15,369 nucleotides of DNA from Fragilaria radians (taxonomy: Eukaryota; Bacillariophyta; Fragilariophyceae; Fragilariales; Fragilariaceae). The position numbers were made by a program, and so were the translations under genes. The stretch lies in assembly GCA_900642245.1 (NCBI GenBank), contig CAAAJI010001014.1, forward strand, positions 1 to 15,369, read 5' to 3'. Each line of letters starts with the position of its first letter. The first letter of the stretch is position 1. Under the pieces are notes generated by a model, which was given only the letters and a program-made list of their open reading frames with translations, was not told the DNA's origin and did not search any database. Below, one piece after another: positions 1 to 7,240 of the stretch.

Positions 1-183
1 ACGCCCTTCACGCGCCTCGTCCACATCTGGAGCGCGCCAATCTGGTTCCTGATGCGGCCAGGCTTTCAGATCGTCCGCTCGCGCCGCGCAAAAGGAGCGA
101 TCCCATCACTTACGCGAGGACCGCCAGACGGCGGTGACACCGTTATGCGGCAGCAGTCCGAGAGCGGGCAGGCGGGGGCATGA
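1..183 (+). CDS. narI: Respiratory nitrate reductase gamma subunit (NarI), C-terminal end
   Basis: Partial gene, open at the left edge; 60 codons plus TGA are visible. NarI is the membrane cytochrome b subunit that takes electrons from quinol and passes them to NarH and NarG. The visible part starts with TPFTRLVHIWSAPIWFLMRP, the strongly conserved NarI C-terminus at the end of the last membrane helix. The histidine in RLVHIW (codon at 22-24) corresponds to a haem b axial ligand, His205 in E. coli numbering as I recall it. A basic FQIVRSRR stretch follows, then about 30 extra hydrophilic residues that E. coli NarI lacks. The stop TGA (181-183) overlaps the next start in ATGA, so the downstream gene is probably translationally coupled. 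narGHJ should lie to the left of the window. Identification is secure from the C-terminal signature alone. Confidence 0.93.
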   Translation, partial: TPFTRLVHIWSAPIWFLMRPGFQIVRSRRAKGAIPSLTRGPPDGGDTVMRQQSESGQAGA

Positions 184-1088
184 GCCGGCGCCTGGATGTC
201 ATCAACATAGGTGATCCGGAGCAGCGCCCGGCACCGAAGATGATGAGCTCGTGCGAGGCGAGCGGATGCTCCGGCGGTCCCGAGCCAATGCTTCCGCCGC
301 CGCCCAGCTTTGGCGAGGTGCGGGTCAACGGTGTCGAGATCACGCCGGAGCTGATTTCTCAGGAAATCCAGCACCACCCCGCACCTGACGCGGAAACTGC
401 CTGGGTGGAGGCTGCGCGGGCGTTGGCTGTGCGCGAACTGCTACTGCAGGAAGCGCGTCGCCTCGGCGTCTCGGCTGACGAGGAGCCGGACGAGGCGGGG
501 CGAATCGAGGTAATCGAGGACGCTCTCATCCAAGCACTGCTGGATGACGAGATCGTGTCCGCCCAGCCGGACGAGAACGAATGTCGTCGCTACTATGATG
601 CCAACTTGCAGCGATTCCGTACGCCCGAGTTGTTCGAGGCGGCGCATATCCTGATCGAGCCTGAAGGTGCCGATGCCAAGGCGTGGGAAGACGCGCTTGT
701 GCGCGCTCGAGCGATCATTGCAGAGATCGGAGACGACCCGAGCGCATTTGCCGCCGGCGCGCGCGCCCATTCCGGCTGCACCTCCGCCCAGCAGGACGGC
801 TCATTGGGCCAGATTCGGCGTGGCGAGCTGGTACCCGAAGTACACGTTGGTATTGAGACGCTTGCGGAAGGCACTACGTCGCGCCAGCCGGTACGCTCCA
901 AGTTCGGGTGGCACATCCTTCGGCTGCACCACCGCATCTCCGGCCAAACTTTGCCCTTTGAGATTGCGCGCGAGCGCATTGCCGATATGCTCGAAGCGCG
1001 CAGTTGGTCGGTCGAGGCAGCCCGCTATGTCACCAAGCTCGCGTCTTGCAATGACGTGGAGGGCGTCCGCATCGAGGCGTCCGCCTGA
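180..1088 (+). CDS. Parvulin-type peptidyl-prolyl cis-trans isomerase of the nar operon (NifM-like)
   Basis: 302 aa. Predicted rotamase-type prolyl isomerase or chaperone; such NifM/parvulin-like proteins commonly follow narI in alpha- and betaproteobacterial nar operons and are presumed to help assemble the reductase. Residues about 45-150 form an acidic, helical chaperone-like region (VNGVEITPELI, ARALAVRELLLQEARRLGV). Residues about 150-252 are the parvulin domain: AAHILIE with His156, GSLGQIRRGELVPE (208-220), and SKFGWHILRLH (240-250). An N-terminal Cys pair, CEASGC (25-30), sits in a low-complexity Pro/Gly stretch; it may bind a metal or be a disulfide, but this is unknown. There is no signal peptide, so it should be cytoplasmic. 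The ATG start overlaps the narI stop (ATGA) and the stop overlaps the next ATG (TGATG), which supports both ends. The substrate (NarG, NarH or other) is inference. Confidence 0.9.
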   Translation: MSRRLDVINIGDPEQRPAPKMMSSCEASGCSGGPEPMLPPPPSFGEVRVNGVEITPELISQEIQHHPAPDAETAWVEAARALAVRELLLQEARRLGVSADEEPDEAGRIEVIEDALIQALLDDEIVSAQPDENECRRYYDANLQRFRTPELFEAAHILIEPEGADAKAWEDALVRARAIIAEIGDDPSAFAAGARAHSGCTSAQQDGSLGQIRRGELVPEVHVGIETLAEGTTSRQPVRSKFGWHILRLHHRISGQTLPFEIARERIADMLEARSWSVEAARYVTKLASCNDVEGVRIEASA

Positions 1089-1426
1089 TGCCGATGCTTG
1101 GCGACTTGCTTGCTGGCGCGCGCGAATCTTCCGGGAGCTTTCATTCGTGGCTCGAGCGTTCGGACCCATCACTGGCAGCCCAGATCGGAAGCGCTGCGTC
1201 CAGGCACGGGCTTACCCCGACTGGTTATGTTCGCGCCGCGATGTCGGACTTCAGTCGCTTTGCGGCGGAGGAAGACTGGGCCACGCTGACTTCGAGCCTA
1301 AGGGACACCGACGATCCCGGAACCATCTGCTTGCTGGGAATGGTTCACTGGCGTTTGACTGTTCGTGGGTGCAGCGAGCACGCCCCAATTGGCCACTCTG
1401 TGCGGAGCAATGAAAATGACCAATAA
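1088..1426 (+). CDS. Conserved small protein of the nar operon, unknown function
   Basis: 112 aa, soluble, no signal peptide or membrane segment. The start is fixed by the TGATG overlap with the preceding isomerase gene, and its 3' end runs into the start of the next gene. The middle, GLTPTGYVRAAMSDFSRFAA (about 41-60), followed by an acidic stretch EEDWATLTSSLRDTDDPG and CLLGMVHWRL (81-90), reads like a compact helical domain. I do not recognise a named family with certainty, but it resembles hypothetical proteins placed behind the isomerase in alphaproteobacterial nar clusters. The C-terminal 20 residues look less constrained. Position implies a role in nitrate reductase maturation or regulation; this is inferred from context only. 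Confidence 0.78.
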   Translation: MPMLGDLLAGARESSGSFHSWLERSDPSLAAQIGSAASRHGLTPTGYVRAAMSDFSRFAAEEDWATLTSSLRDTDDPGTICLLGMVHWRLTVRGCSEHAPIGHSVRSNENDQ

Positions 1427-1619
1427 GAATGATCCGCGAAACGTGCCACTCAACCCGGCGCTGAAAAGCGGAACCGATACCCTATACGACACCGAAAGCT
1501 CGACACCCGCGCCGATTGATACCGCTTCGGCTCAGGAAAACGAAGGTGAGCGGTGGCCGGTGATCTGGCTTGTCGTGATGGCAATCGGTGTTGCGCTGAC
1601 AGTTTATTTCTTGCTGTAG
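1416..1619 (+). CDS. Small tail-anchored membrane protein ending the nar operon
   Basis: 67 aa. Start chosen at ATG 1416: a GGAG at 1404-1407 lies 8 nt upstream, whereas the alternative ATG at 1410 is only 2 nt away from it. The gene begins inside the end of the preceding one (11-nt overlap). Residues 1-45 are hydrophilic and rich in Asn, Asp, Thr and Ser. Residues about 47-67 (WPVIWLVVMAIGVALTVYFLL) form a single membrane helix at the extreme C-terminus, so the protein is probably tail-anchored with the N-terminus in the cytoplasm. No family is recognised. As the last cistron of the nar operon it may be a small accessory of the NarGHI complex, but the sequence gives no mechanism. Its 3' end overlaps a convergent gene by 16 nt. 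Confidence 0.72.
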   Translation: MTNKNDPRNVPLNPALKSGTDTLYDTESSTPAPIDTASAQENEGERWPVIWLVVMAIGVALTVYFLL

Positions 1620-2068
1620 CGATACGCGTCCGGCAGCTCCCGGACGAAACCTGCTGTATCCAGCTTTAGTCCCAGTCGCTCCAGACCCGAGCGACCGCGT
1701 GAAGCCGGTTCGGCCTTCTTGGCGGCAACCGTGAAGTTGACCGCGGAACATCCGCGTTCAATCGCGATTCGCTCCAGATCTCGGCACAGAGCTTCGCGGA
1801 CGAGATCGTCGTGACCCAATTCAAACGCGACAATGACTTCCACGTGGAGACTCTGCTCATGCCGCAGGTTGTGCTGCGGCCGGTACGCCGCCACTCCATA
1901 AATGCAATTGTCGGGCGCAGTGACCGTCAGCACGCCTCCGTCCTGGCGTAAAAGCTCACGTCCGAACTCCTCCCAGCGATCGAGGCTAACCCGCGCCGCC
2001 GAACGAATCAGCGGATAGACTTGTGCTAGCTGGCCGGCTCCAATCGGGGATACTGAAAAGTCCGGCAT
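1604..2068 (-). CDS. GNAT-like acyltransferase-fold protein
   Basis: 154 aa, minus strand, cytoplasmic. The N-terminal half reads like the first helices and strands of a GNAT fold: LAQVYPLIRSAARVSLDRWEEF, then GGVLTVTAPDNCIYGVAAYRP (strands 2-3) and LHVEVIVAFEL (strand 4), followed by a helix LVREALCRDLERIAIERGC and a final strand AVNFTV. An exact Q/RxxGxG/A acetyl-CoA loop is not obvious, so the enzymatic call is tentative. The gene is divergent from the Fnr-type regulator, with under 150 bp between, and converges on the nar operon end. Start ATG 2068 has a weak GTGAG upstream. A role as a modification enzyme or a degenerate GNAT sensor linked to nitrate respiration is possible but not shown. 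Confidence 0.68.
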   Translation of the reverse strand: MPDFSVSPIGAGQLAQVYPLIRSAARVSLDRWEEFGRELLRQDGGVLTVTAPDNCIYGVAAYRPQHNLRHEQSLHVEVIVAFELGHDDLVREALCRDLERIAIERGCSAVNFTVAAKKAEPASRGRSGLERLGLKLDTAGFVRELPDAYRYSKK

Positions 2069-2126
2069 AGGCGTAACTCACACGATTAGCGGGAGTTGAA
2101 CGCTAGGGCCGAACCGTTAATGTCGG

Positions 2127-2140
2127 TTGAGCCAGATCAT
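2127..2140. promoter_or_regulatory. Imperfect Fnr-type half-palindrome at the 5' end of the Fnr-type gene
   Basis: TTGAGCCAGATCAT matches the Fnr consensus TTGAT-N4-ATCAA at 8 of 10 specified positions. It lies between the divergent GNAT-like gene and the Fnr-type gene if the latter starts at ATG 2208. If the regulator used the TTG at 2127, the site would be inside the coding region. Autoregulation is plausible but unproven. Confidence 0.35.
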
Positions 2141-2207
2141 TTGCAACGCGCCGATGGGTGGCCGATTTACTGGGATCAATCATTTGCCTTATGTGCCAAC
2201 CGGTAAG

Positions 2208-2933
2208 ATGACCTCTCTGCCGGATGGTCATCCGTGCGCTGACTGCCCAGTACGACCGATTACCATCTGCCGTGGGCTAGATGCGTCGACGCTTGCAGGT
2301 CTGCGATCGCTCGGCACCATGCAGCGGCTGAAGCCGGAGCAATCGGTGTTCCATGAAGGCGACCCGGCAAAACGGGTATTCATGGTCACTATAGGAGCGC
2401 TGAAGCTCTACACGCTCCTCGCCGACGGACGGCGGCAGGTGACCGGGTTCATGTTCCCGGGCGATTTTCTGGGTGTGAGCGTCGATGAGGAATATGCCTT
2501 TACGGTGGAGGCACTGGAGGACTCCGAATTGTGGTGGTTCTCGCGCGAGGTATTCGATCGTTTCCTCAACGAGCATCCGCAAGTTGAGCGCGAGCTTTAC
2601 CGGCTCGCGGCGCACGAGCTTGCGGAGGCGCAGCGGCAAATGGTGCTGCTGGGCCGCAAGTCCGCTGCTGAGCGGCTGGCCAGTTTTTTCCTCTCGCTGC
2701 TGGCGAGAACCGAACGCGCAAGCAGTGTCCCCGTTACGAGCTTCAACCTGCCGATGACCCGTGTCGACATCGCCGATTATCTCGGGCTAACCAAGGAGAC
2801 GGTCAGCCGGATGCTAGCGCATCTGAAAAGCCGTGGCCTCATTCGCCTGCAGGCGCAAAACCGCGTCGAAATCCTTGATCGGGAGCATCTTCGGTCGGTG
2901 GCTGAAGGTGAGGCTGCCGATCATTCCGTCTAA
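2208..2933 (+). CDS. Crp/Fnr-family transcriptional regulator, FnrL-like with N-terminal Cys cluster
   Basis: 241 aa from ATG 2208; the frame is open upstream to TTG 2127 (268 aa). No candidate start has a good ribosome site. I prefer 2208 because FnrL-type proteins place CxxC about 10 residues from the N-terminus. Visible parts: Cys10, Cys13 and Cys21 (CADCPVRPITIC, the C-x2-C-x7-C of FnrL); a cNMP-fold domain with FHEGDP and GFMFPGDFLG; a long dimer helix; and an HTH containing YLGLTKETVSRML. The recognition helix keeps E, S and R as in Fnr (E-x2-SR), predicting TTGAT/C-type half sites. At the position of the fourth E. coli FNR ligand (SMVCEI) this protein has SELWWF, so the fourth cysteine is missing. 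It probably activates nar and moa genes under low oxygen; its regulon is inferred. The 3' end overlaps the convergent porin by 4 nt. Confidence 0.88.
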   Translation: MTSLPDGHPCADCPVRPITICRGLDASTLAGLRSLGTMQRLKPEQSVFHEGDPAKRVFMVTIGALKLYTLLADGRRQVTGFMFPGDFLGVSVDEEYAFTVEALEDSELWWFSREVFDRFLNEHPQVERELYRLAAHELAEAQRQMVLLGRKSAAERLASFFLSLLARTERASSVPVTSFNLPMTRVDIADYLGLTKETVSRMLAHLKSRGLIRLQAQNRVEILDREHLRSVAEGEAADHSV

Positions 2934-4159
2934 AACACCCAGTCAGTTTGCAGCCAAAGCTTGCGGGTGTCGGCACCGAAATCCTTCGACTGATAATCCG
3001 CATATTTCAGCAGCACGCCCACCCTGCCGAGCTTGAAGCCCGCGGAGGCGTCCCACTCGGTTCCATATTCAATATTGCCTGCGGCGCTGTTAAATTGATG
3101 AAACGCGAGGTTGATATTCAACTTTGGCAGCGCGTTGATCCGGTCGAAAGCCTTGCTGACCGAAATATAGGCATCCTGCAGCCCGCCGGACGGCGTCGTC
3201 AGGAACAGGTCCGCCCAGCCATTGAATTTGTGCAACGTAGCCATCGGGGTCTGCACCGCGTGTCCCTTATCGCTGCCAAGCTGCTCCCATCCCACTGTGA
3301 CATTCACTCCGTGAAGGTTCGTTGCGGCCTCCACCGACAAATAGTCGGCGGTATAGCGATGGGGATTGTCCCCATAGTTGGACTGACGAGCATAGGATGC
3401 TCGTAGCGCCACCCTCGTGCCACCTCCAAAGGGAAGGCTGCCGCTCAGGATCGCGCCATAGGTTTGGCTACTGTTGGCGAGGAAGAATTTCTCATTGTAA
3501 TTGAGCAGGTATGAGAAGAGCTTCCCCTGAAGTGGACCGAGTTTCGACCCGACACCGGCGAAGAGGAACTCACCGCCGTAAGCGGTCCGAGGGCCGGCAT
3601 TCGTGCCGAAGATCGTCCGCTGGACGGCTGCATAAGTAAGGTCGATCTCCACCGGCCCCGCCTTCGTCTCGGCACGAACGGCGTCGAAAGTCTGCTCGTT
3701 TTGGCGCCAGCTGACTGAGCCTACCCACCTTTGGTCGTCGAGGTTGATCCGTTGGCGGCCGACGGTCGCGGTGAGCGCATGCGACTTATATTGTACCTGT
3801 AGCCGATTAAGCTCGGCATTGCGTGGATCAGCCACCACGGCAAAGTGCGGCCGCCTCTGCCCGTCGGGTAGCAGAAACGGAAAGGCGTTATAGGAATTGA
3901 CCGGCACCACCGTTCCTTCGCCTTCGGCCAGGAGGGAAAGCTTGCCAAGAGCCACCTCGGCACCTGCGCGAAGGCGCAGCGTCAAAGCGTTAGCCTCCCG
4001 TGTGCCCTGCTCAACGAACTCGTATCGCAACCTCGCATCAACGACCGGCTTGACTTCGATCGCCTCTTCAATTCCCTCAGCTGCCACAACAGGGGCTGCT
4101 GGCCCCAGTACTGCGGTCGCAGCAAGTACTCCTCGCGTCACCGCTTTTAATCGATCCAT
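2930..4159 (-). CDS. Outer-membrane beta-barrel porin, alginate-export (AlgE-like) family
   Basis: 409 aa, minus strand. Residues 1-27 are a signal peptide with a basic start, an Ala/Val/Leu core, and cleavage near PVVAAEG. The mature part alternates amphipathic strands and loops, with many aromatic residues at strand ends (LRYEFVEQG, FSYLLNYNEKFF, VALRASYARQSNYG). It ends in WLQTDWVF, a terminal Phe typical of the BAM recognition signal. RQRINLDDQRWVGSVSWRQNEQTFDAV (residues about 135-161) resembles alginate-export family proteins, which are often found near nar genes and need not move alginate. It may be a channel for nitrate, nitrite or another anion; substrate unknown. The start is supported by GAGAGG 6 nt upstream of ATG 4159. 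It is divergent from the TauE-like gene, with a 92-bp promoter region between. Confidence 0.85.
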   Translation of the reverse strand: MDRLKAVTRGVLAATAVLGPAAPVVAAEGIEEAIEVKPVVDARLRYEFVEQGTREANALTLRLRAGAEVALGKLSLLAEGEGTVVPVNSYNAFPFLLPDGQRRPHFAVVADPRNAELNRLQVQYKSHALTATVGRQRINLDDQRWVGSVSWRQNEQTFDAVRAETKAGPVEIDLTYAAVQRTIFGTNAGPRTAYGGEFLFAGVGSKLGPLQGKLFSYLLNYNEKFFLANSSQTYGAILSGSLPFGGGTRVALRASYARQSNYGDNPHRYTADYLSVEAATNLHGVNVTVGWEQLGSDKGHAVQTPMATLHKFNGWADLFLTTPSGGLQDAYISVSKAFDRINALPKLNINLAFHQFNSAAGNIEYGTEWDASAGFKLGRVGVLLKYADYQSKDFGADTRKLWLQTDWVF

Positions 4160-4251
4160 GACAGCCTCTCGCTTTGGCTTTTCCTCGCAGCTGCCCTAGG
4201 CGGGGAGCGGATGAACGAAATGATCTGGCGCAATGAGGCAAGTCGGGCCTG

Positions 4252-4992
4252 ATGGACCCGCCTACGATCATCTTAATCGCCGCGTTGATGGCCGTGGCTG
4301 CTGTGCTCTATTCAAGCGTGGGCCACGGGGGCGCCTCTGCCTACCTCGCGATCATGGCGCTCTTCGCTATCGCTCCTGAGACTATGCGGCCAACCGCGCT
4401 AGCGCTGAACATCCTGGTTGCATCCATCGCTGCTGCGCGTTTCGCCTTGGCAGGCCAGACCAATTGGCGGCTTCTCGCCGTCTTTGCCGTGGCGGCGGTA
4501 CCGGCAGCTTACCTGGGCGGGACCATGGCGCTGTCGCCGCAATATTATCGGCCGCTGGTCGGGATAGTACTTCTGGTGGCAGCTGTGCGTCTCTTCTGGC
4601 AGCCGGAGCAGCTGGCGGGGCGGACAGTAAAATCACCGCCACTGGTCGTGACTCTGCCGACAGGGGCTGCTCTCGGATTGCTCGCCGGCCTGACGGGAAC
4701 AGGCGGCGGCATCTTTCTCAGCCCGCTGATTATCCTGTTCGGATGGGAAGATACCCGTCGGACGTCCGGCGTTGCGGCAGGGTTCATCTTCCTGAACTCG
4801 ACAGCAGGGCTTGCCGGGAATTTCGCATCAGTGCTCTCGTTGCCTGCCGAACTGCCATATTTTGCTTGCGCCGTCGTGCTGGGCGCGATCGCCGGAACCT
4901 GGTTTGGAGTTGGCCGGCTTCCAAAGGCAAAGCTATTGCAAGGTCTCGGGTTGGTGCTGGTCATCGCCGGAGCGAAGCTTATTCTCACGTGA
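4252..4992 (+). CDS. TauE/SafE-family inner-membrane anion permease
   Basis: 246 aa with seven or eight predicted membrane helices in two repeats. The first repeat carries YSSVGHGGASAYLA (20-33) and the second carries GLTGTGGGIFLSPLII, the glycine-rich re-entrant signatures of the TauE/SafE (DUF81) family, which includes sulfite and organosulfonate exporters. The gene overlaps mobA in GTGA, so the two are one transcription unit. That pairing suggests an oxyanion or sulfur compound connected with molybdopterin or nitrate metabolism, but the substrate cannot be read from sequence. Start ATG 4252 has no strong ribosome site; the family N-terminus fits it well. Family assignment is firm and function is inferred. 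Confidence 0.88.
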   Translation: MDPPTIILIAALMAVAAVLYSSVGHGGASAYLAIMALFAIAPETMRPTALALNILVASIAAARFALAGQTNWRLLAVFAVAAVPAAYLGGTMALSPQYYRPLVGIVLLVAAVRLFWQPEQLAGRTVKSPPLVVTLPTGAALGLLAGLTGTGGGIFLSPLIILFGWEDTRRTSGVAAGFIFLNSTAGLAGNFASVLSLPAELPYFACAVVLGAIAGTWFGVGRLPKAKLLQGLGLVLVIAGAKLILT

Positions 4993-5591
4993 CGGCTCGC
5001 TCTACAGTCGCAATCGCCGTTCTCGCTGGCGGCGAGGGTAGCCGGATCGGCGGCGGCAAGCCTTTGCTTACTCTGGGTGACACAACACTCATCGCACAGG
5101 CTTTTGCCCGAGCCCGAAATTGGTCGGACCTTGCTGTGGTCTCGCTGAGGTCCAAAAGCCAAATCGAAACCGGTCAGTCCCCGTGGATCGTTGACGCGCC
5201 GAACATTGCTGGCCCTTTGGCTGGGCTCGCTGCAGCGCTTGGCTGGACCCTAGAGCAAGGCGCAGATTTCTTAATGACCATCCCATGCGACATGCCTTTC
5301 TTGCCCCAGAATCTGCTCGATCGGTTGCAGTCCAAAATTGGCGGGGTTGGGGCGGCAGTCGCTTCGAGTGGAGGCAACCTGCACCCCGTTTGCGGGCTTT
5401 GGCGAACAGAGGCATTGGAACAAATTTCTGCCTATAGCGCTACCGGACAACGTTCGCTGAGAGGTTTCGCCCGGCAGCTCGGCTTCTGCGAGGTAGAATG
5501 GTCCGTCACTCCTCACGACCCCTTTTTTAACATCAACAGTCCACCGGATTTGATTATCGCGGAATCGATGCTCCGGACGCTAGAAATCTAG
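4989..5591 (+). CDS. mobA: Molybdenum cofactor guanylyltransferase MobA
   Basis: 200 aa, starting at GTG 4989, which overlaps the TauE-gene stop (GTGA). MobA transfers GMP from GTP to Mo-molybdopterin to make the bis-MGD cofactor used by NarG and other DMSO-reductase-family enzymes. The N-terminal nucleotide-binding signature is VLAGGEGSRIGGGKPLL (11-27), with the conserved Lys24. PNIAGPLAGLAAAL (71-84) is the second conserved block. IPCDMPFL (98-105) contains the Mg-binding Asp101. HPVCGLW (132-138) and FFNINSPPDL (179-188) are also typical. Length is normal. It sits apart from, and converges on, the moa/moe operon, overlapping moeA by 12 nt at the 3' end. The upstream partner is unusual; mobA is commonly with mobB or moeA. 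Confidence 0.93.
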   Translation: MTARSTVAIAVLAGGEGSRIGGGKPLLTLGDTTLIAQAFARARNWSDLAVVSLRSKSQIETGQSPWIVDAPNIAGPLAGLAAALGWTLEQGADFLMTIPCDMPFLPQNLLDRLQSKIGGVGAAVASSGGNLHPVCGLWRTEALEQISAYSATGQRSLRGFARQLGFCEVEWSVTPHDPFFNINSPPDLIIAESMLRTLEI

Positions 5592-6767
5592 CACCAATAC
5601 ATCGTCCCCGGCCGCGGCAGGAGATGCGCCCCTCCGACGCCGTACCAGCAGATCAGCTTCGACAAGGGATTTCTGCGCGCTAGAATCTTGGTTCGAGACT
5701 GGCTCCACCGCGTCCTGGATCGCACGCGCCATGACGAAGGTTTCCCTGTCCCCGCAAGCAGCCAGTGGCGCTAATAGCGGGGCCTTGCGCCAGCGACGCG
5801 CTGATAGGGGATCGAGTCCTGATAGACCCGCAACCAACGGCGCTAACAACAATCGCGCGGTAACCAAAGCCGAGGTTGGATTACCCGGCAGACCGAGCAC
5901 GAGCTTGCCTTTGGCCCGGCCAAGCCAAACGGGCTTGCCCGGCTTAATGGCTACCTTGGAGAAAAGCAGATCGAGGCCGTGCTTTTGGAACATTGCCTTG
6001 GCAAAATCCTTGTCGCCAACGGAAGCGCCACCCGTGACCACAATAAGGTCGCTTTGCTGCAATGCAGCGGCCGCCGCCAGCTCCATCGAAGGGAGTTCGT
6101 CGCGTAGGCGGTGATGGCCGACGACGACGGCGCCCCAATCCTCGCAAAGAGCCGATACACCGTAGGATACACTTTCTGGGATCATGCCGGTTTTCCCGGA
6201 GGCGAAGCCAGGTTCGGCCAGTTCATCCCCGGTGCCAAGAATGCTCACCCAGGGTCGCCGCGCGACCTCGACGTCGGCATGATTTCCCCCGGCGGCGGCA
6301 ACCAGTTGACGATAGCCAAGCCGGGTTCCGGTCTCGATTAGGAGGTCGCCCGTTCGGAAGTCCCCACCCCGCTGGCGAATGTGCCTTGCGGGTCCCGGTG
6401 CGCTCTCGATCACTGCGAAGTGTCCCCGCCGAAAAATCGACTCCTGCATGACTACACGGTTGGCCCCCGCGGGGATCGGCGCTCCCGTGAAGATCCTGAT
6501 GCAGCTATTCGGAGGAACTGAATCTGAATAGCCAGCCCCAGCAAATGACTCACCGATCACTCGTAGCCGAGCTGGCAGCGACTGAATATCGTCTTCGCGA
6601 ACAGCGTAACCATCCATGGCGGAGACATCCGAGGGTGGTGCATCGACCCGAGCAACTACCGGCTCGGCTAAAATGCGACGATGGGCTACGCCAAGTGGCA
6701 CGCGCTCGCTGCCCAGCCTCCGGGCAACCTTGTCTATGATTTCCGTTGCCTGGACGAAGGAGATCAC
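5580..6767 (-). CDS. moeA: Molybdopterin molybdenumtransferase MoeA
   Basis: 395 aa. MoeA inserts molybdate into adenylylated molybdopterin. Start chosen at GTG 6767, overlapping the moaC stop as GTGA and giving an N-terminus MISFVQATEII, as usual for the family; a TTG 12 nt upstream is less likely. Motifs: PPSDVSAMDGYA (44-55), FTGAPIP (93-99), QRGGDFRTGD (132-141), ILGTGDEL (176-183), VTGGASVGDKDF (244-255), IKPGKP (274-279) and GLPGNPTSA (292-300). These define the linker, the MoaB/MogA-like catalytic domain III and the molybdate site. The C-terminal domain IV is present, ending in DDVLVLDF. Last gene of the moaD-moaE-moaB-moaC-moeA operon. No defect seen. Confidence 0.95.
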   Translation of the reverse strand: MISFVQATEIIDKVARRLGSERVPLGVAHRRILAEPVVARVDAPPSDVSAMDGYAVREDDIQSLPARLRVIGESFAGAGYSDSVPPNSCIRIFTGAPIPAGANRVVMQESIFRRGHFAVIESAPGPARHIRQRGGDFRTGDLLIETGTRLGYRQLVAAAGGNHADVEVARRPWVSILGTGDELAEPGFASGKTGMIPESVSYGVSALCEDWGAVVVGHHRLRDELPSMELAAAAALQQSDLIVVTGGASVGDKDFAKAMFQKHGLDLLFSKVAIKPGKPVWLGRAKGKLVLGLPGNPTSALVTARLLLAPLVAGLSGLDPLSARRWRKAPLLAPLAACGDRETFVMARAIQDAVEPVSNQDSSAQKSLVEADLLVRRRRGASPAAAGDDVLVLDF

Positions 6768-7240
6768 GCCGCCGTCCAACTTCCCGATCTGCCGCCAGAC
6801 TTCTGCGCGACGTGAATACCTTCGATCACCATCGATCGATCAACTGCCTTCAACATGTCAAATAAGGTAAGACAGGCGACAGACACGGCGGTTAACGCCT
6901 CCATTTCGACGCCCGTTTGACCGACTGTACGCACCTCTGCGGAAATGTGGAAACCCGGAAGGCTGTCCTGCATCTGGATCGACACATCGATATGAGTTAG
7001 CGCGAGGGGGTGGCATAGAGGCACCAGTTCTGCCGTCTTTTTAGCAGCCATGACACCGGCCAGTTCCGCAACCTGGACGATAGAACCCTTTGGCGTACGG
7101 CCTTCACGTACCAAAGCCAGTGTCGCTTCGTCGCACTTCAATTGCCCCAAGGCCCTAGCTAAACGCGCCGTTGACTCCTTCGCGCCAACGTCGACCATCC
7201 GCGCACGGCCCGTCTGATCCAGATGAGTAAATTCGCTCAT
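6764..7240 (-). CDS. moaC: Cyclic pyranopterin monophosphate synthase MoaC
   Basis: 158 aa. MoaC acts after MoaA to convert 3',8-cH2GTP to cyclic pyranopterin monophosphate in molybdenum cofactor synthesis. Start ATG 7240 overlaps the moaB stop (ATGA) and gives MSEFTHLDQTGRARMVDVG, the normal N-terminus; an upstream in-frame start at 7285 would bury 45 nt in moaB. Residues matching the known E. coli active site at the same numbers are Lys51 (TPKGS), His77 (LCHPL), Glu112 and Glu114 (GVEMEALTA), Asp128 and Lys131 (LFDMLK). The Lys-Lys pair at 67-68 (AAKKTAEL) is also conserved. The partner MoaA is not in this window and must be encoded elsewhere. Confidence 0.96.
   Translation of the reverse strand: MSEFTHLDQTGRARMVDVGAKESTARLARALGQLKCDEATLALVREGRTPKGSIVQVAELAGVMAAKKTAELVPLCHPLALTHIDVSIQMQDSLPGFHISAEVRTVGQTGVEMEALTAVSVACLTLFDMLKAVDRSMVIEGIHVAQKSGGRSGSWTAA

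Noticed and set aside
667..1413. Long plus-strand frame of 248 codons
   Set aside because: Overlaps the isomerase gene in another frame and has Arg/Ser/Ala-rich composition typical of a GC-rich shadow; no family features.
4545..5162. Minus-strand frame of 205 codons opposite tauE and mobA
   Set aside because: Antisense shadow of two well-recognised genes, with no motifs.
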